The translations under genes and the position numbers were made by a program. DNA of 64,000 bases from Imbroritus primus (lineage in GTDB: Bacteria > Pseudomonadota > Gammaproteobacteria > Burkholderiales > Burkholderiaceae), in assembly GCA_000272025.2 (NCBI GenBank), contig AKCV02000016.1:48190-112189 (forward strand). Direction: 5' to 3'. A model generated the notes under the pieces. It was not told the origin of the DNA. It worked only from the letters and a program-made list of their open reading frames with translations, and made no database searches. Positions within the stretch are counted from its first letter, which is position 1. Every line of letters starts with the position of its first letter. Below, piece after piece: positions 19,777 through 31,873 of the stretch.

Positions 19777-20703
19777 ATGTCCGTATCCCTTGTGCCTCAC
19801 GCCGCAGTGATGCCCGGCGCAGCATTCCCGCGCCTGATGCTGGAACCGCTCGCGCAGCTCGACCCCACCCTGTGGATCGCCCTCGCGGCGCTTGTCGGCC
19901 TGCTGGTGGGCAGTTTTCTCAATGTCGTCGTGCATCGCCTGCCATTGATGATGGAGCGCGAGGAAGCCAACTATCTGGCCGAGTTGCGCCACGAGCCGCT
20001 GCCCTATCCGGAGCGCTATGATCTCGTCGCCCCGCGCTCGGCCTGTCCAGCGTGCGGACACACGATTTCCGCGCTCGAGAACGTGCCCGTGCTGAGCTAC
20101 CTGTGGCTGCGCGGTCGCTGCCGCGGCTGCGGTACGCCGATCTCGTCGCGCTACCCGTTGCTCGAGCTCGCCAGCGCTGTGCTGACCGGCCTCGTCGCGT
20201 GGCATTTCGGTCCGTCGTGGCAGGCGCTCGGTGGCATCGTGCTGGTCTGGACCCTGCTCGCCCTGACGCTGATCGACGCTGACACGCAACTACTGCCCGA
20301 TCAATTGACCCTGCCGCTGCTCTGGCTGGGCCTGCTGCTCAACCTGAACGGCATCTTCGTTCCGCTGGCCGATGCGGTCATCGGCGCAATGGCGGGCTAT
20401 CTCTCCCTGTGGAGCGTCTATTGGGTCTTCAAGCTGGTGCGCGGCAAGGAGGGCATGGGGTACGGCGACTTCAAGCTGATGGCTGCCCTCGGCGCCTGGT
20501 TTGGGTGGCAGGCCCTGCCGGCACTGATTCTGCTGTCATCCGTGGTCGGTCTCGTGTTCGGCGTCTGGCGCATCGTGAGCGGCCGGCAGGAGCGCGATGC
20601 GCCGTTCCCGTTCGGGCCCTTCATCGCCGGCGCGGGCATCCTCGTGCTGCTGTTCGGCGGCCTGTTGCCGCTGCTGGTACCGTTACTGGCGCCACTGCCA
20701 TGA
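19777..20703 (+). CDS. pilD: Prepilin peptidase / N-methyltransferase PilD
   Basis: Inner-membrane aspartyl protease that cleaves type IV prepilin leaders and methylates the new N-terminus. The 308-residue protein has a cytosolic zinc motif (Cys90, 93, 115, 118: CPAC and CRGC), multiple membrane helices, and the two catalytic Asp regions [11 protein letters not shown] and MGYGDFKL. Both the methyltransferase-type N-terminal domain and the peptidase domain are present. The ATG at 19777 lies 19 bp after pilC. Its stop overlaps the coaE start by 4 bp (ATGA). No pilin gene is in the window. Confidence 0.95.
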   Translation: MSVSLVPHAAVMPGAAFPRLMLEPLAQLDPTLWIALAALVGLLVGSFLNVVVHRLPLMMEREEANYLAELRHEPLPYPERYDLVAPRSACPACGHTISALENVPVLSYLWLRGRCRGCGTPISSRYPLLELASAVLTGLVAWHFGPSWQALGGIVLVWTLLALTLIDADTQLLPDQLTLPLLWLGLLLNLNGIFVPLADAVIGAMAGYLSLWSVYWVFKLVRGKEGMGYGDFKLMAALGAWFGWQALPALILLSSVVGLVFGVWRIVSGRQERDAPFPFGPFIAGAGILVLLFGGLLPLLVPLLAPLP

Positions 20704-21314
20704 ACCTGCCCAAGATCGGTCTAACAGGCGGCATCGGCTCGGGCAAGACCCGCGTCGCGGACCTGTTCGCCACGCACGGTGCGGCCATCATCGATACTGA
20801 CGTGATCGCGCACGAGATCACCGCCCCCGGTGGCGCCGCCATCGCGCCGCTGGTGGCCGCCTTCGGCGCGGATTGCCTGACGCCCGAAGGGGCCATGGAC
20901 CGCACGCGGATGCGTGCCCTGGTCTTCGGCAACGATGCGGCCCGCCAGACGCTCGAAGGCATTACCCATCCGCTGATCCGCGCCACCTGCGTCACACAGG
21001 CGGAACGCATCGAAGCCGCTGCGGTCCATCCTTACATCCTCTTCGTGATTCCGCTGCTGGTGGAGGGAGGACGCTGGCGCCAGACCCTCGACCGCGTCCT
21101 GGTGGTGGACTGCCCGGTGGAAATGCAGATCGCGCGCGTGATGCAGCGTAACGGCTTTACACGTGCACAGGTAGAAGCCATCATCGCCCGCCAGGCCACG
21201 CGCGCGGCGCGCCTGGCCGTGGCGGATGATGTCATCGACAACGGCGGCGCACCCGAGGCGCTGCCGCCGCAAGTGGCACGGTTGCATGCCTTGTATGCGG
21301 CACTTGCGAGCTGA
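20700..21314 (+). CDS. coaE: Dephospho-CoA kinase
   Basis: Final step of coenzyme A synthesis, phosphorylation of dephospho-CoA at the ribose 3' hydroxyl. The 204-residue P-loop kinase begins [12 protein letters not shown] (P-loop at 10-17), has [12 protein letters not shown], a lid region with [18 protein letters not shown], and a C-terminal DDVIDNGG. It is coupled to pilD by an ATGA overlap, the usual pilD-coaE pair of gamma- and betaproteobacteria. Confidence 0.96.
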   Translation: MNLPKIGLTGGIGSGKTRVADLFATHGAAIIDTDVIAHEITAPGGAAIAPLVAAFGADCLTPEGAMDRTRMRALVFGNDAARQTLEGITHPLIRATCVTQAERIEAAAVHPYILFVIPLLVEGGRWRQTLDRVLVVDCPVEMQIARVMQRNGFTRAQVEAIIARQATRAARLAVADDVIDNGGAPEALPPQVARLHALYAALAS

Positions 21315-21332
21315 CCGCATCCGCAAGCAGCA

Positions 21333-21361
21333 TTGTGATAAGCCAGGCACTCGCATAGAAT
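21333..21361 (+). promoter_or_regulatory. Promoter of zapD-yacG
   Basis: TTGTGA (21333-21338) and TAGAAT (21356-21361) are separated by 17 bp, matching four and five of six consensus positions. Predicted initiation near 21368 leaves a leader of about 20 nt before the GTG at 21389, so zapD-yacG can be transcribed independently of pilBCD-coaE and the GTG start is favoured. Confidence 0.6.
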
Positions 21362-21388
21362 GCCGAAGAAACCCAACCGGACCTTGAC

Positions 21389-22147
21389 GTGATCCTGTAC
21401 GAATACCCGTTCAACGAACGTATCCGCACACTGCTGCGTCTCGAGGATCTGTTTGAGCGCCTGGAGTTCTTTCTGGCGCAGGACCATCCGCTGCAGCATC
21501 ATGTCGCCCTCACCACGCTGTTCGAGATCGTGGATGTAGCAGGCCGGGCCGACCTCAAAGCCGACCTCAACCGTGAGCTGGAACGCCAGCGCCAGACGCT
21601 CGCCAACCTGCGCAGCAATCCGCAGATCGACCATGCGACGCTGGACAGCATCATCGGCGAACTCGATGCAGGCATCCAGCGGCTGGCACAAAATCCGTCC
21701 AAGGTCGGGCAACTCATCAGCGACAACGAGTGGCTGACCAGCATCCGCAGCCGCGCCATCATTCCCGGCGGCACCTGCGAGTTCGACCTGCCGGCTTACC
21801 ATGCGTGGCAGCAGCGTCCCGCCGAGGCGCGACGCCAGGACATCATCAAGTGGATCCAGCCATTGCTGGCGCTGCGCGACGGCACCGTGATGGTGCTGCG
21901 GCTGTTGCGCGAATCCGGGCAGGCCGGCAAAGTGATCGCCACGGGCGGCAATTTCCAGCAGATGCTGTCAGGCCGGACCTACCACCTGATGCAGGTCCAG
22001 CTCGACGATGCCTACCTGCAATGCATTCCCGAGATCAGCGCGAACAAGTATATGCTGTGGGTACGCTTTACCCAGCAGGATGGCGATCTGCGGCCGCGCT
22101 CGATGGAGCTCGACATTCCCTTCCAGCTCAAACTCTGTAATTTCTGA
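21389..22147 (+). CDS. zapD: Cell division protein ZapD
   Basis: Cross-links FtsZ filaments at the division ring. The 252-residue protein matches ZapD (formerly YacF/DUF1342) throughout: [21 protein letters not shown] at the N-terminus, a helical middle and a beta-rich C-terminus ending in [11 protein letters not shown]. The start is GTG at 21389, supported by the family N-terminus and the promoter just upstream. Its stop overlaps the yacG ATG by one base. Its partner FtsZ is encoded at 30.6 kb. Confidence 0.95.
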   Translation: MILYEYPFNERIRTLLRLEDLFERLEFFLAQDHPLQHHVALTTLFEIVDVAGRADLKADLNRELERQRQTLANLRSNPQIDHATLDSIIGELDAGIQRLAQNPSKVGQLISDNEWLTSIRSRAIIPGGTCEFDLPAYHAWQQRPAEARRQDIIKWIQPLLALRDGTVMVLRLLRESGQAGKVIATGGNFQQMLSGRTYHLMQVQLDDAYLQCIPEISANKYMLWVRFTQQDGDLRPRSMELDIPFQLKLCNF

Positions 22148-22344
22148 TGCCAGCCACCGTCAAATGTCCCACTTGCGGCGCCGCCGTGGAATGGCTGCCC
22201 GCCAACCGCTTCCGGCCGTTCTGTTCCGAACGTTGCCAGCAGATCGACCTGGGGGCCTGGGCCAGCGAGCGCTACACGATTCCCGTCGCGGAAGACGATG
22301 AACTCGGCGCAGCCGACAAAGGCAGCCAGGGGCCGCTGAACTGA
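22147..22344 (+). CDS. yacG: DNA gyrase inhibitor YacG
   Basis: Small zinc-ribbon protein that in E. coli binds GyrB and inhibits gyrase. The 65 residues show the four zinc ligands Cys7, Cys10, Cys26 and Cys30 (CPTCG and CSERC), the [21 protein letters not shown] signature and an acidic tail. It is translationally linked to zapD and converges with the mutT-type gene 34 bp away. Confidence 0.95.
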   Translation: MPATVKCPTCGAAVEWLPANRFRPFCSERCQQIDLGAWASERYTIPVAEDDELGAADKGSQGPLN

Positions 22345-22378
22345 CGAGTTGACGAACTGACGGCAACACGCCTGCCGC

Positions 22379-22807
22379 TCAGGCCGCGCGTTCGTCCAGC
22401 ATCCATTCCAATACCGGCTGAGCAGCCGGCAGCAACGGCGCCACGTTGACCGGCAAGGTCTGCCAGGTCACGGCCTGTCCTTCCATGCCGCGCGGCTCGC
22501 CGTCCCACGCCGTCACCTTGCAGAAGTACAGGCGCACATAGGCATGCGGGTAGTCATGCTCGAGGGTCCGCCACGGTTCGCAGGCCCGCATGTCGATATC
22601 GAGCTCTTCCTTGAGCTCGCGCGCCAGCGCCGCCTCGACCGACTCGCCTGCCTCCAGCTTGCCGCCCGGAAATTCCCAGTAGCCCTCATACGGCTTGCCA
22701 ACTGGCCGCTGCCCGAGGAGGAAGCTGCCATCCGCGCGCACCACCACGCCGACCGCGACTTCCGTGACCGCCCGGCCGCCCGTCTTGTCAGCAGCGGCCG
22801 TGCTCAT
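22379..22807 (-). CDS. mutT: MutT-like Nudix hydrolase
   Basis: Predicted (8-oxo-)dGTP pyrophosphatase that sanitises the nucleotide pool. The 142 residues have a MutT-type start (VTEVAVGVVVRADGSFLLGQR), WEFPGGK, and a Nudix box at about 49-71 (GKLEAGESVEAALARELKEE followed by LDI). The ATG at 22807 overlaps the upstream ATPase gene by 4 bp. In some betaproteobacteria this domain is fused to a thiamine-phosphate synthase; here it stands alone. Substrate specificity is inferred from the family. Confidence 0.85.
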   Translation of the reverse strand: MSTAAADKTGGRAVTEVAVGVVVRADGSFLLGQRPVGKPYEGYWEFPGGKLEAGESVEAALARELKEELDIDMRACEPWRTLEHDYPHAYVRLYFCKVTAWDGEPRGMEGQAVTWQTLPVNVAPLLPAAQPVLEWMLDERAA

Positions 22808-23694
22808 GGCTGCTCCGCGATGAACTGCCGGCCATGGCGGCCGCCCCAGTCCTTGGCGAACTGCCAGGCCACGCGGCCCGAACGCGAACCGCGTTCGAGC
22901 GCCCACACCAGGGCATCGCCGCGCGCCGCCTCGATCTCGGCCTCGGTGCAGCCAAAATGGCGCAACCAGTGGCTGACGATGGTCAGGTACTCATCCTGGC
23001 GCGGGGGATAGAACGACAGCCACAGGCCGAAACGCTCCGACAGCGAAATCTTTTCCTCGACCACTTCGCCGGGATGGATCTCGCCATCGTCGGTGTGCCG
23101 ATAGCTTTCGTTGTCCTTCATGTACTCCGGCATCAGGTGCCGGCGATTCGACGTGGCGTAGATCAGCACATTGTCCGACTGCGAGGCCACCGAGCCGTCG
23201 AGCGCCACCTTGAGCGCCTTGTAGCCGGACTCGCCGTCCTCGAACGACAGGTCATCGCAGAACACGATGAAACGCTCGGGGCGCGTCGCCAGTTGTTCGA
23301 CGATGTCGCCCAGGTCAGCCAGGTCGTCCTTGTCCACTTCCACCAGCCGCAGGCCGTCGGCCGCATACGCGTGCAGACAGGCCTTGATCAGTGACGACTT
23401 GCCGGTACCGCGCGCACCGGTCAGCAGCACGTTGTTGGCCGGCAGGCCGCGCAGGAACTGCAGGGTATTGGAGATAATGGCCTGCTTCTGCCGTTCGATA
23501 TTGTGCAGATCGCCCAGCGTGATCGACGGCAGGCGGCGCAGCGGCTGCAGGTAGCCAAACGTACCCAGCAGGCTCTGCCGGCGACGCCAGCGGAAGGCGA
23601 CCGCCTCTTTCCAGTCGGTCTCGCTCAGGACCGGCGGCATCCATTGCTCCAGCCGAGCCAGCAGGTTGTCTAGGCGTTGCGTCAGGTCAGCCAT
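22804..23694 (-). CDS. DUF815-family AAA+ ATPase
   Basis: A 296-residue predicted ATPase of the DUF815 family, function unknown. An N-terminal helical region of about 60 residues precedes a P-loop GARGTGKS at 93-100, a Walker B-like FIVFCDDLSFE near 140-150 and a sensor-1-type LIYATSNRRHL. The charged insert DNESYRHTDDGEIHPGE and the C-terminal GSRSGRVAWQFAKDW are typical of the family. It lies between argJ (6 bp away) and the mutT-type gene (4-bp overlap), suggesting one transcript. Confidence 0.85.
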   Translation of the reverse strand: MADLTQRLDNLLARLEQWMPPVLSETDWKEAVAFRWRRRQSLLGTFGYLQPLRRLPSITLGDLHNIERQKQAIISNTLQFLRGLPANNVLLTGARGTGKSSLIKACLHAYAADGLRLVEVDKDDLADLGDIVEQLATRPERFIVFCDDLSFEDGESGYKALKVALDGSVASQSDNVLIYATSNRRHLMPEYMKDNESYRHTDDGEIHPGEVVEEKISLSERFGLWLSFYPPRQDEYLTIVSHWLRHFGCTEAEIEAARGDALVWALERGSRSGRVAWQFAKDWGGRHGRQFIAEQP

Positions 23695-23700
23695 GATGAA

Positions 23701-24930
23701 TCAGGAACGGTAGTCGGCGTTGATGGACACGTATTCGTGCGAGAAATCACAGGTCCATACCGTGGCCTGCGCCTGGCCGCGCCCGAGCGCGATGCGCACG
23801 GTGATCTCGGCCTGCTGCATGACGCGCTGGCCATCCTCTTCGCGGTAATCGGGATTGCGCCCGCCATCCTTGGCAACCCAGACGTCGTCGAGCCACAGGT
23901 TGACGCGGTCGACGTCGAGATCGTCGACACCAGCATAGCCCACGGCAGCGAGAATCCGGCCGAGGTTGGGGTCAGAGGCGTAGAAGGCCGTCTTTACCAG
24001 CGGCGAGTGCGCCACCGCATAGGCCACCTGGCGGCATTCGGCCACGGACTGGCCCTGCTCGACGCGGATCGTCATCAGCTTGGTGGCACCCTCCCCGTCG
24101 CGCACGATCATCTGCGCCAGTTCCTGGGCGAGGTCCGTCACGGCGTCGCGCAATACTGCGTAATCAGCGTGCGATTCACTGTCGATCAGCGCCGCGCCCG
24201 ACTGGCCCGTGGCCAGTAGCACGAACGAGTCATTGGTGGAGGTATCGCCATCAATGGTGATGCTGTTGAAGGAATGATCCGCCGCATATTTCACCAGTTG
24301 CTGCAACACCGGCTGCGCCACGGCGGCATCGGTGGCGATGAAGCCCAGCATGGTGGCCATGTTCGGACGGATCATGCCGGCGCCTTTGCTGATGCCGGTG
24401 AGCGTGACGGTCTTGCCGCCGAGCGTGATGGTCCGCGACGCGGCCTTCGGCTGCGTATCGGTGGTCATGATCGCTTCCGCCGCCTGCAGCCAGTGGTCTT
24501 CCGCGAGACGCCCCAGCGCCTGTGGCAGGCCGGCGACCAGACGGTCGACGGGCAGCGGCTCGAGGATCACGCCCGTGGAGAATGGCAGGATCTGCTGCGG
24601 CGCGACACCCAGCTGCCCGGCCAGCGCATCGCAGGTAGCACGCGAGGCAGCGAGGCCCGGCTCGCCGGTACCGGCATTGGCATTGCCTGTATTGACGACG
24701 ATGGCACGAATACCTTTGCCTGCCGCCAGATGCTCGCGGCAGACCTGCACCGGCGCGGCACAGAAGCGATTGCGGGTGAACACGCCTGCCACGGCCGTAC
24801 CTTCCGGCACCGTCAGCACCAGCACGTCCTTGCGATCCGCCTTGCGGATGCCGGCCTCGGCCCAACCGAGCTGCACGCCACGCACCGGCTTGAGGTCGGC
24901 TGCCTGCGGCAAGGGAAGATTCACTGCCAT
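23701..24930 (-). CDS. argJ: Bifunctional ornithine acetyltransferase / N-acetylglutamate synthase ArgJ
   Basis: Recycles the acetyl group in arginine synthesis, moving it from N-acetylornithine to glutamate. The 409-residue precursor self-cleaves in the motif [13 protein letters not shown] between Ala192 and Thr193, making alpha and beta chains with Thr193 as nucleophile. [12 protein letters not shown] forms the oxyanion-hole region. Bifunctionality is inferred from family. The ATG at 24930 has GGAGAA upstream. A 9-bp inverted repeat at 24949-24972 lies between secA and argJ but lacks a T-run. Confidence 0.95.
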   Translation of the reverse strand: MAVNLPLPQAADLKPVRGVQLGWAEAGIRKADRKDVLVLTVPEGTAVAGVFTRNRFCAAPVQVCREHLAAGKGIRAIVVNTGNANAGTGEPGLAASRATCDALAGQLGVAPQQILPFSTGVILEPLPVDRLVAGLPQALGRLAEDHWLQAAEAIMTTDTQPKAASRTITLGGKTVTLTGISKGAGMIRPNMATMLGFIATDAAVAQPVLQQLVKYAADHSFNSITIDGDTSTNDSFVLLATGQSGAALIDSESHADYAVLRDAVTDLAQELAQMIVRDGEGATKLMTIRVEQGQSVAECRQVAYAVAHSPLVKTAFYASDPNLGRILAAVGYAGVDDLDVDRVNLWLDDVWVAKDGGRNPDYREEDGQRVMQQAEITVRIALGRGQAQATVWTCDFSHEYVSINADYRS

Positions 24931-25023
24931 TGTCGTTCTCCAAACGATCATGCCCGCACGGACGCGGGCATGAGTACCATCATCTTGCCGCGGCCAGTCC
25001 AGCCGGCGCGGCATCACTCCACG

Positions 25024-27822
<2,799 letters not shown>

Positions 27823-28017
27823 CGATTGCTTTCTGTGGTGCACCCGTCGGCGCGAGCCGGCAGGCACAGCATGGGTGAATGCCGCAAAATTGCGATTTTA
27901 GCACGCGGGCCGGCCGCTGCCCGCGCCAGCGGCGAAGCGTTCGACAGGCCTTCGGACAGGGACCTTGGCACCTTCGTTCCCCATCCGGTCCGGGCAATCC
28001 CGGCATAATGGACACCT

Positions 28018-28533
28018 ATGCGCGCCTTCACTCGTTCCGGCCGGTCCGCCCCGGTCGCCCCGGTCGCCCCCTCCCTGACGGACTGGCTCGGCCGGGCCGA
28101 GCCGCTGGAGCGGCTGATGCAGACAGCCACGGTGCTGGCCGGCCTGCAGGCCCAGGTCCATGCGCTGCTGCCGCCCGGCGTACGGGCCAGCGTCTGCGCC
28201 GCTGGCCTGCGGCAGGAACATACCCACTCGAACGAGCAAACACTGGTGCTGCATGTGACACATAGTGCCGCGGCGGCGCGCGTGCGCCAGATCGTACCGA
28301 GCGTGCTGCAGGCGCTGGAACGCCAGGGCTCGCGCATCACCTCGATCCGGGTCCGGGTGCAGCCGGCAGATGCCTCGCGCGATCCATGGCACGTCGACAA
28401 CCGACCGCGTACCAAGACCGCGCAGATGACGCCCGGCGGACTTGCCAGCCTGAGCGCGCTGGCCGACACCCTGGAAGATTCGCCCCTCAAGGCCGCCCTG
28501 CAGCAGATGCTGGCACACCATCGGCAGCCGTAG
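28018..28533 (+). CDS. DUF721 (DciA-like) protein
   Basis: A 171-residue protein of the DUF721 family, of which DciA loads the replicative helicase in bacteria lacking DnaC. It has a proline/alanine-rich N-terminus (RSAPVAPVAPS, from a short tandem repeat CCCGGTCGC), a conserved central part (LHVTHSAAAARVRQIVPSVLQALERQG) and a C-terminal helical tail (LSALADTLEDSPLKAALQQML). It diverges from secA, a common betaproteobacterial arrangement. CATAAT at 28004-28009 could be its -10. Helicase loading here is inferred only. Confidence 0.7.
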   Translation: MRAFTRSGRSAPVAPVAPSLTDWLGRAEPLERLMQTATVLAGLQAQVHALLPPGVRASVCAAGLRQEHTHSNEQTLVLHVTHSAAAARVRQIVPSVLQALERQGSRITSIRVRVQPADASRDPWHVDNRPRTKTAQMTPGGLASLSALADTLEDSPLKAALQQMLAHHRQP

Positions 28534-28650
28534 CGTTCCTGCGCGGATCCAGCACCCGCCCATTCCGCCTCGGCATCATCCGCCCATTCGCACCGCTCTC
28601 ATCACCCTGAGTGGCTACCCTGATCGGCCACCTGAGTGACCGCCCAAAGC

Positions 28651-28680
28651 AAAACCCCCGGTGCGGAACACCAGGGGTTT
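28651..28680 (-). terminator. Terminator of lpxC
   Basis: An interrupted stem (AAACCCC with GGGGTTT, one mismatch, then CGGTG-side GGTG with CACC) around a CGGAA loop is followed on the minus strand by TTTTGCTTTG. It lies 47 bp after the lpxC stop. On the plus strand the same hairpin is followed by TTT and could also stop read-through from the DUF721 gene. Confidence 0.75.
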
Positions 28681-28726
28681 CGTCTGCCTGCGGGTCGCAT
28701 TGCGCCCGGCCGAGGATCAGGAAAAC

Positions 28727-29644
28727 TCAGGCAAACGCCGGCTGCAGTTGCGGCAGGAAGGCCTTGGGCGCCTCCTCCGTGCGGTCAAAGGTGACGAACT
28801 CATAGGCACTCTGGTCAGCCAGCAGCGCGCGCAGCAGTGCGTTGTTCATGGCGTGGCCCGACTTGTGCGCGGTATAGGAGGCAATCAGCGGATGGCCGAT
28901 CACATACAGGTCGCCGATGGCGTCGAGGATCTTGTGGCGCACGAACTCGTCGCCATAGCGCAGTTCCTCGTTGTTCAACATGCGGTGCTCGTCCAGGACG
29001 ATGGCATTGTCGAGACTACCGCCGCGCGCCAGGCCCATCTCACGCAGCGACTCCACCTCATGGGCAAAGCCGAAGGTGCGCGCGCGGGCAATCTCGCGGA
29101 CGTAGCTCGTGTCGGCAAAGTCGATTTCGTACGATTGGCCCGTCTTGTCGACAGCCGGGTGGTGGAAATCGATGGTAAAGGCCAGCTTGAAACCGAAATA
29201 CGGCTCCAGGCGGGCGACCTTGTCGCCCTCGCGCACTTCGATCGGGCGCGTGACGCGGATGAAACGCTTGGCGGCATCCTGCTCCTGTACGCCAGCGGAC
29301 TGCAGCAGGAAGACGAAGGACGCGGCGCTGCCGTCCATGATCGGGATCTCCTCGGCATCCACGTCGACATACAGGTTGTCGATGCCCAGACCCGCGCAGG
29401 CCGACATCAGATGCTCGACGGTGGAAACACGCGCGCCATCCTTCTGCAGCACAGAAGCAAGGCGCGTATCGCCGATGGCCGACGCAGCGGCCGGGATCTC
29501 GACCGGCGGCGCCAGATCGACGCGAGTGAAGACGATGCCGGTACTGGCCGGGGCCGGACGCAGCGTGAGCGTCACCTTGCGTCCCGAGTGCAAGCCAATG
29601 CCCACGGTCTTGACACGAGATTTGATGGTGCGCTGCTTGAGCAT
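28727..29644 (-). CDS. lpxC: UDP-3-O-acyl-N-acetylglucosamine deacetylase LpxC
   Basis: First committed step of lipid A synthesis, a zinc deacetylase. The 305-residue protein shows the zinc ligands His78 (VEHLMSA), His237 and Asp241 (HKILDAIGD) and the catalytic His264 (HKSGHAMNN). The N-terminus [19 protein letters not shown] is diagnostic. The ATG at 29644 is used; the upstream in-frame ATG adds 7 residues not seen in the family. It closes the envelope cluster downstream of ftsZ and the peroxiredoxin. Its leader at 29645-29760 is AT-rich with several -10-like hexamers but no clear -35. Confidence 0.97.
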   Translation of the reverse strand: MLKQRTIKSRVKTVGIGLHSGRKVTLTLRPAPASTGIVFTRVDLAPPVEIPAAASAIGDTRLASVLQKDGARVSTVEHLMSACAGLGIDNLYVDVDAEEIPIMDGSAASFVFLLQSAGVQEQDAAKRFIRVTRPIEVREGDKVARLEPYFGFKLAFTIDFHHPAVDKTGQSYEIDFADTSYVREIARARTFGFAHEVESLREMGLARGGSLDNAIVLDEHRMLNNEELRYGDEFVRHKILDAIGDLYVIGHPLIASYTAHKSGHAMNNALLRALLADQSAYEFVTFDRTEEAPKAFLPQLQPAFA

Positions 29645-29776
29645 GTCGGCCCCTTCGATAGCCAATATTTATGAAAAACCCTACGTAATAACCCTAATAA
29701 TAGCACTGGACGGCACTTTCTGCGGGCGCGACAGTGGCCCCGAGCATGTCCGTTTTGTGTCCGGTTGTAAGCCAGC

Positions 29777-29801
29777 CCAACGGCGCAGGCCGCGCCGTTG
29801 G
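29777..29801 (-). terminator. Hairpin after the peroxiredoxin gene
   Basis: A perfect 10-bp stem (CCAACGGCGC at 29777-29786 with GCGCCGTTGG at 29792-29801) and a 5-nt loop lie 10 bp after the stop codon. There is no T-run, so it may stabilise the 3' end or act as a weak terminator. Confidence 0.45.
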
Positions 29802-29811
29802 CGGATTCACG

Positions 29812-30321
29812 TCAGGCGGGAAGGGCCTTCAGCATCGACTCGGCATCGCTGACCTCGAACTTGCCCGGCGCTTCGACGTGTAACAATTTGACAACACCAT
29901 TCTCGAGCAGCATCGCATAACGCTGAGACCGCACGCCCATGCCGCGCGCACTGAGGTCCTGGTCGAGCCCGAGCTTGCGGGTGAATTCCGCCGCGCCATC
30001 GCCGAACATGCGCACTGCGCCTGCTGAACCCTGGTCGCGCGCCCATGCGCCCATCACGAAAGCATCGTTGACCGACACACACCAGACTTCGTCGATCCCT
30101 TTGTCGCGAAATGCCTGGATGTGCTCGACATAGCCAGGCACGTGCTTTGCCGAGCATGTCGGCGTAAAGGCGCCCGGCAAACCGAAGACGACGATACGCC
30201 GGCCGGCGGTCAGCTCCGCGACAGAAAATGCATTCGGCCCGAGTGCACAGCCACCGGACGCTTCCTCGAAGAACTCGTACAGCGTGGCATCAGGCACACG
30301 CTCGCCTACCTTGATCGTCAT
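29812..30321 (-). CDS. Peroxiredoxin, Prx5 type
   Basis: Thiol peroxidase that reduces hydrogen peroxide and alkyl hydroperoxides. The 169-residue protein has the Prx5 signature PGAFTPTC with peroxidatic Cys56, plus GYVEHIQAFRDKGIDEVWCVSVND where Cys81 occupies the position seen in glutaredoxin- or glutathione-linked Prx5 enzymes. It starts 241 bp after the ftsZ stop and is bracketed by hairpins on both sides, so it is probably expressed separately from ftsZ and lpxC even though it sits inside the dcw-lpxC neighbourhood. Confidence 0.92.
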   Translation of the reverse strand: MTIKVGERVPDATLYEFFEEASGGCALGPNAFSVAELTAGRRIVVFGLPGAFTPTCSAKHVPGYVEHIQAFRDKGIDEVWCVSVNDAFVMGAWARDQGSAGAVRMFGDGAAEFTRKLGLDQDLSARGMGVRSQRYAMLLENGVVKLLHVEAPGKFEVSDAESMLKALPA

Positions 30322-30370
30322 GTCATCTCCTTTGCATCATTCGCTACGTACGCGCATCACATACGACAAA

Positions 30371-30399
30371 GCCGGCCAACGCACAAAGCGTTGGCCGGC
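30371..30399 (-). terminator. Terminator of the dcw operon after ftsZ
   Basis: A perfect 12-bp inverted repeat (GCCGGCCAACGC at 30371-30382, complement at 30388-30399) with a 5-nt loop is followed on the minus strand by TTTGTCGT. It lies 164 bp past the ftsZ stop. The T-run is short but the stem is very stable. Confidence 0.7.
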
Positions 30400-30562
30400 A
30401 CGACACCCCACCCTGCCTGAGCAGGGACTGTGTCCGGGGAGGCGGCCAGAAGTCGGCCTGCCCGCCATGGGTAGGATGCCCGGTCACGCACCGGCTGGCG
30501 CCACACCGTCACAGGCAATAAGGGAGTTGCCTGCTCCGGTGCGCCACCGCCACGCGCGACGT

Positions 30563-31756
30563 TCAGTCAGCCTGCTTGCGCAGGAAAGCCGGAATGTCGT
30601 AGGTGTCCACACCCTTTTCCTGCAGCGCAGCCACATGCGCCGACGCGGTTTCCCGCGAGCTGCGCCACACGGCCGGCGTATCGAGACCGCTGTAGTCAGG
30701 CGACACGCCATTGCTGATGTTGCCCGGGCCCATGGCCGCGACCGGCACGTTGTCGGTACCGGTCTTGAGCAACGTCATCGGTTGCGGCTGCTGCTTCTTG
30801 TTGGCGCGGCCCAGGCCGGTCGCCACCACGGTCACGCGCAGGGCATCGCCCATCGAATCATCATAGACGGTTCCGAAGATGACGGTGGCATCTTCCGCGG
30901 CATAGCTGCGGATGGTGTTCATCACTTCACGCGTTTCCGACAGCTTGAGCGAACGGCTGGCGGTGATGTTCACCAGCACGCCGCGCGCACCGGAGAGATC
31001 CACGCCTTCCAGCAGCGGGCTGGCCACGGCCTGCTCGGCCGCCAGGCGGGCGCGATCGACGCCGGACACCGTGGCCGTGCCCATCATCGCCTTGCCCTGC
31101 TCGCCCATCACGGTCTTCACGTCTTCGAAGTCGACGTTCACCAGACCATCGACATTGATGATCTCGGCGATACCGGCCACGGCGTTGTGCAGTACGTCAT
31201 CGGCGCACTGGAAGCACTGGTCCATCTCAGCGTCGTCGCCCATCACTTCGAACAGCTTTTCGTTGAGCACCACGATCAGCGAATCGACGTTCGACTCCAG
31301 ATCGTTGGCGCCCGACTCAGCCACCTTGCCACGACGCGCGCCTTCGAACTGGAACGGCTTCGACACGACACCCACCGTGAGAATGCCCATCTCCTTGGCG
31401 ACCTGCGCGACGATCGGCGCGGCGCCCGTGCCGGTACCGCCGCCCATGCCAGCGGTAATGAACACCATGTGCGCACCGCGCAGCGAATCGGCAATCTGGT
31501 CACGTGCCGATTCCGCGCACTGGCGGCCGATTTCCGGCTTGGCACCTGCACCCAGGCCTGTATTGCCGAGCTGCAGCACCTTGGACGCAGTCGACCGTTT
31601 GAGTGCCTGGGCATCGGTGTTCATGCAAATGAACTCCACGCCCTGCACGCCACGGCTGATCATGTGCTGCACGGCGTTACCGCCTGCACCACCGACGCCC
31701 ACGACCTTGATGATCGTGCCGTCTTGTCCATCGCTTTCAATCATGTCGAATTCCAT
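30563..31756 (-). CDS. ftsZ: Cell division GTPase FtsZ
   Basis: Tubulin-like GTPase that forms the division ring. The 397 residues show the G1 region VVGVGGAGGNAV, tubulin signature GGGTGTG at 105-111, the T7 synergy loop (NVDFEDVKTVM), a flexible linker, and the C-terminal conserved peptide DTYDIPAFLRKQAD that binds FtsA and ZipA/ZapD. The ATG at 31756 has AGGAGG 6 bp upstream, which decides against an in-frame start at 31786. A 117-bp gap separates it from ftsA, leaving room for a local promoter. It is the last gene of the dcw run. Confidence 0.98.
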   Translation of the reverse strand: MEFDMIESDGQDGTIIKVVGVGGAGGNAVQHMISRGVQGVEFICMNTDAQALKRSTASKVLQLGNTGLGAGAKPEIGRQCAESARDQIADSLRGAHMVFITAGMGGGTGTGAAPIVAQVAKEMGILTVGVVSKPFQFEGARRGKVAESGANDLESNVDSLIVVLNEKLFEVMGDDAEMDQCFQCADDVLHNAVAGIAEIINVDGLVNVDFEDVKTVMGEQGKAMMGTATVSGVDRARLAAEQAVASPLLEGVDLSGARGVLVNITASRSLKLSETREVMNTIRSYAAEDATVIFGTVYDDSMGDALRVTVVATGLGRANKKQQPQPMTLLKTGTDNVPVAAMGPGNISNGVSPDYSGLDTPAVWRSSRETASAHVAALQEKGVDTYDIPAFLRKQAD

Positions 31757-31873
31757 CACTGCCTCCTGAGAAAAATCAGTGGCCAAACGCTGCAGCCTCC
31801 CTGCTGCAACCCTTGGTTCCTGAACGTCACAACAACACTAGAAACCCTGTGCGCACCGAAGTTCCGGCACGCG

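Noticed and set aside
24949..24972. A 9-bp inverted repeat (CATGCCCGC) between secA and argJ
   Set aside because: No T-run and it lies close to the argJ start, so neither a terminator nor an operator could be supported.
28060..28085. Tandem CCCGGTCGC-like repeats at the start of the DUF721 gene
   Set aside because: Only two to three short units encoding APVAPVAP. It may be a slippage-prone stretch, but nothing indicates phase variation.
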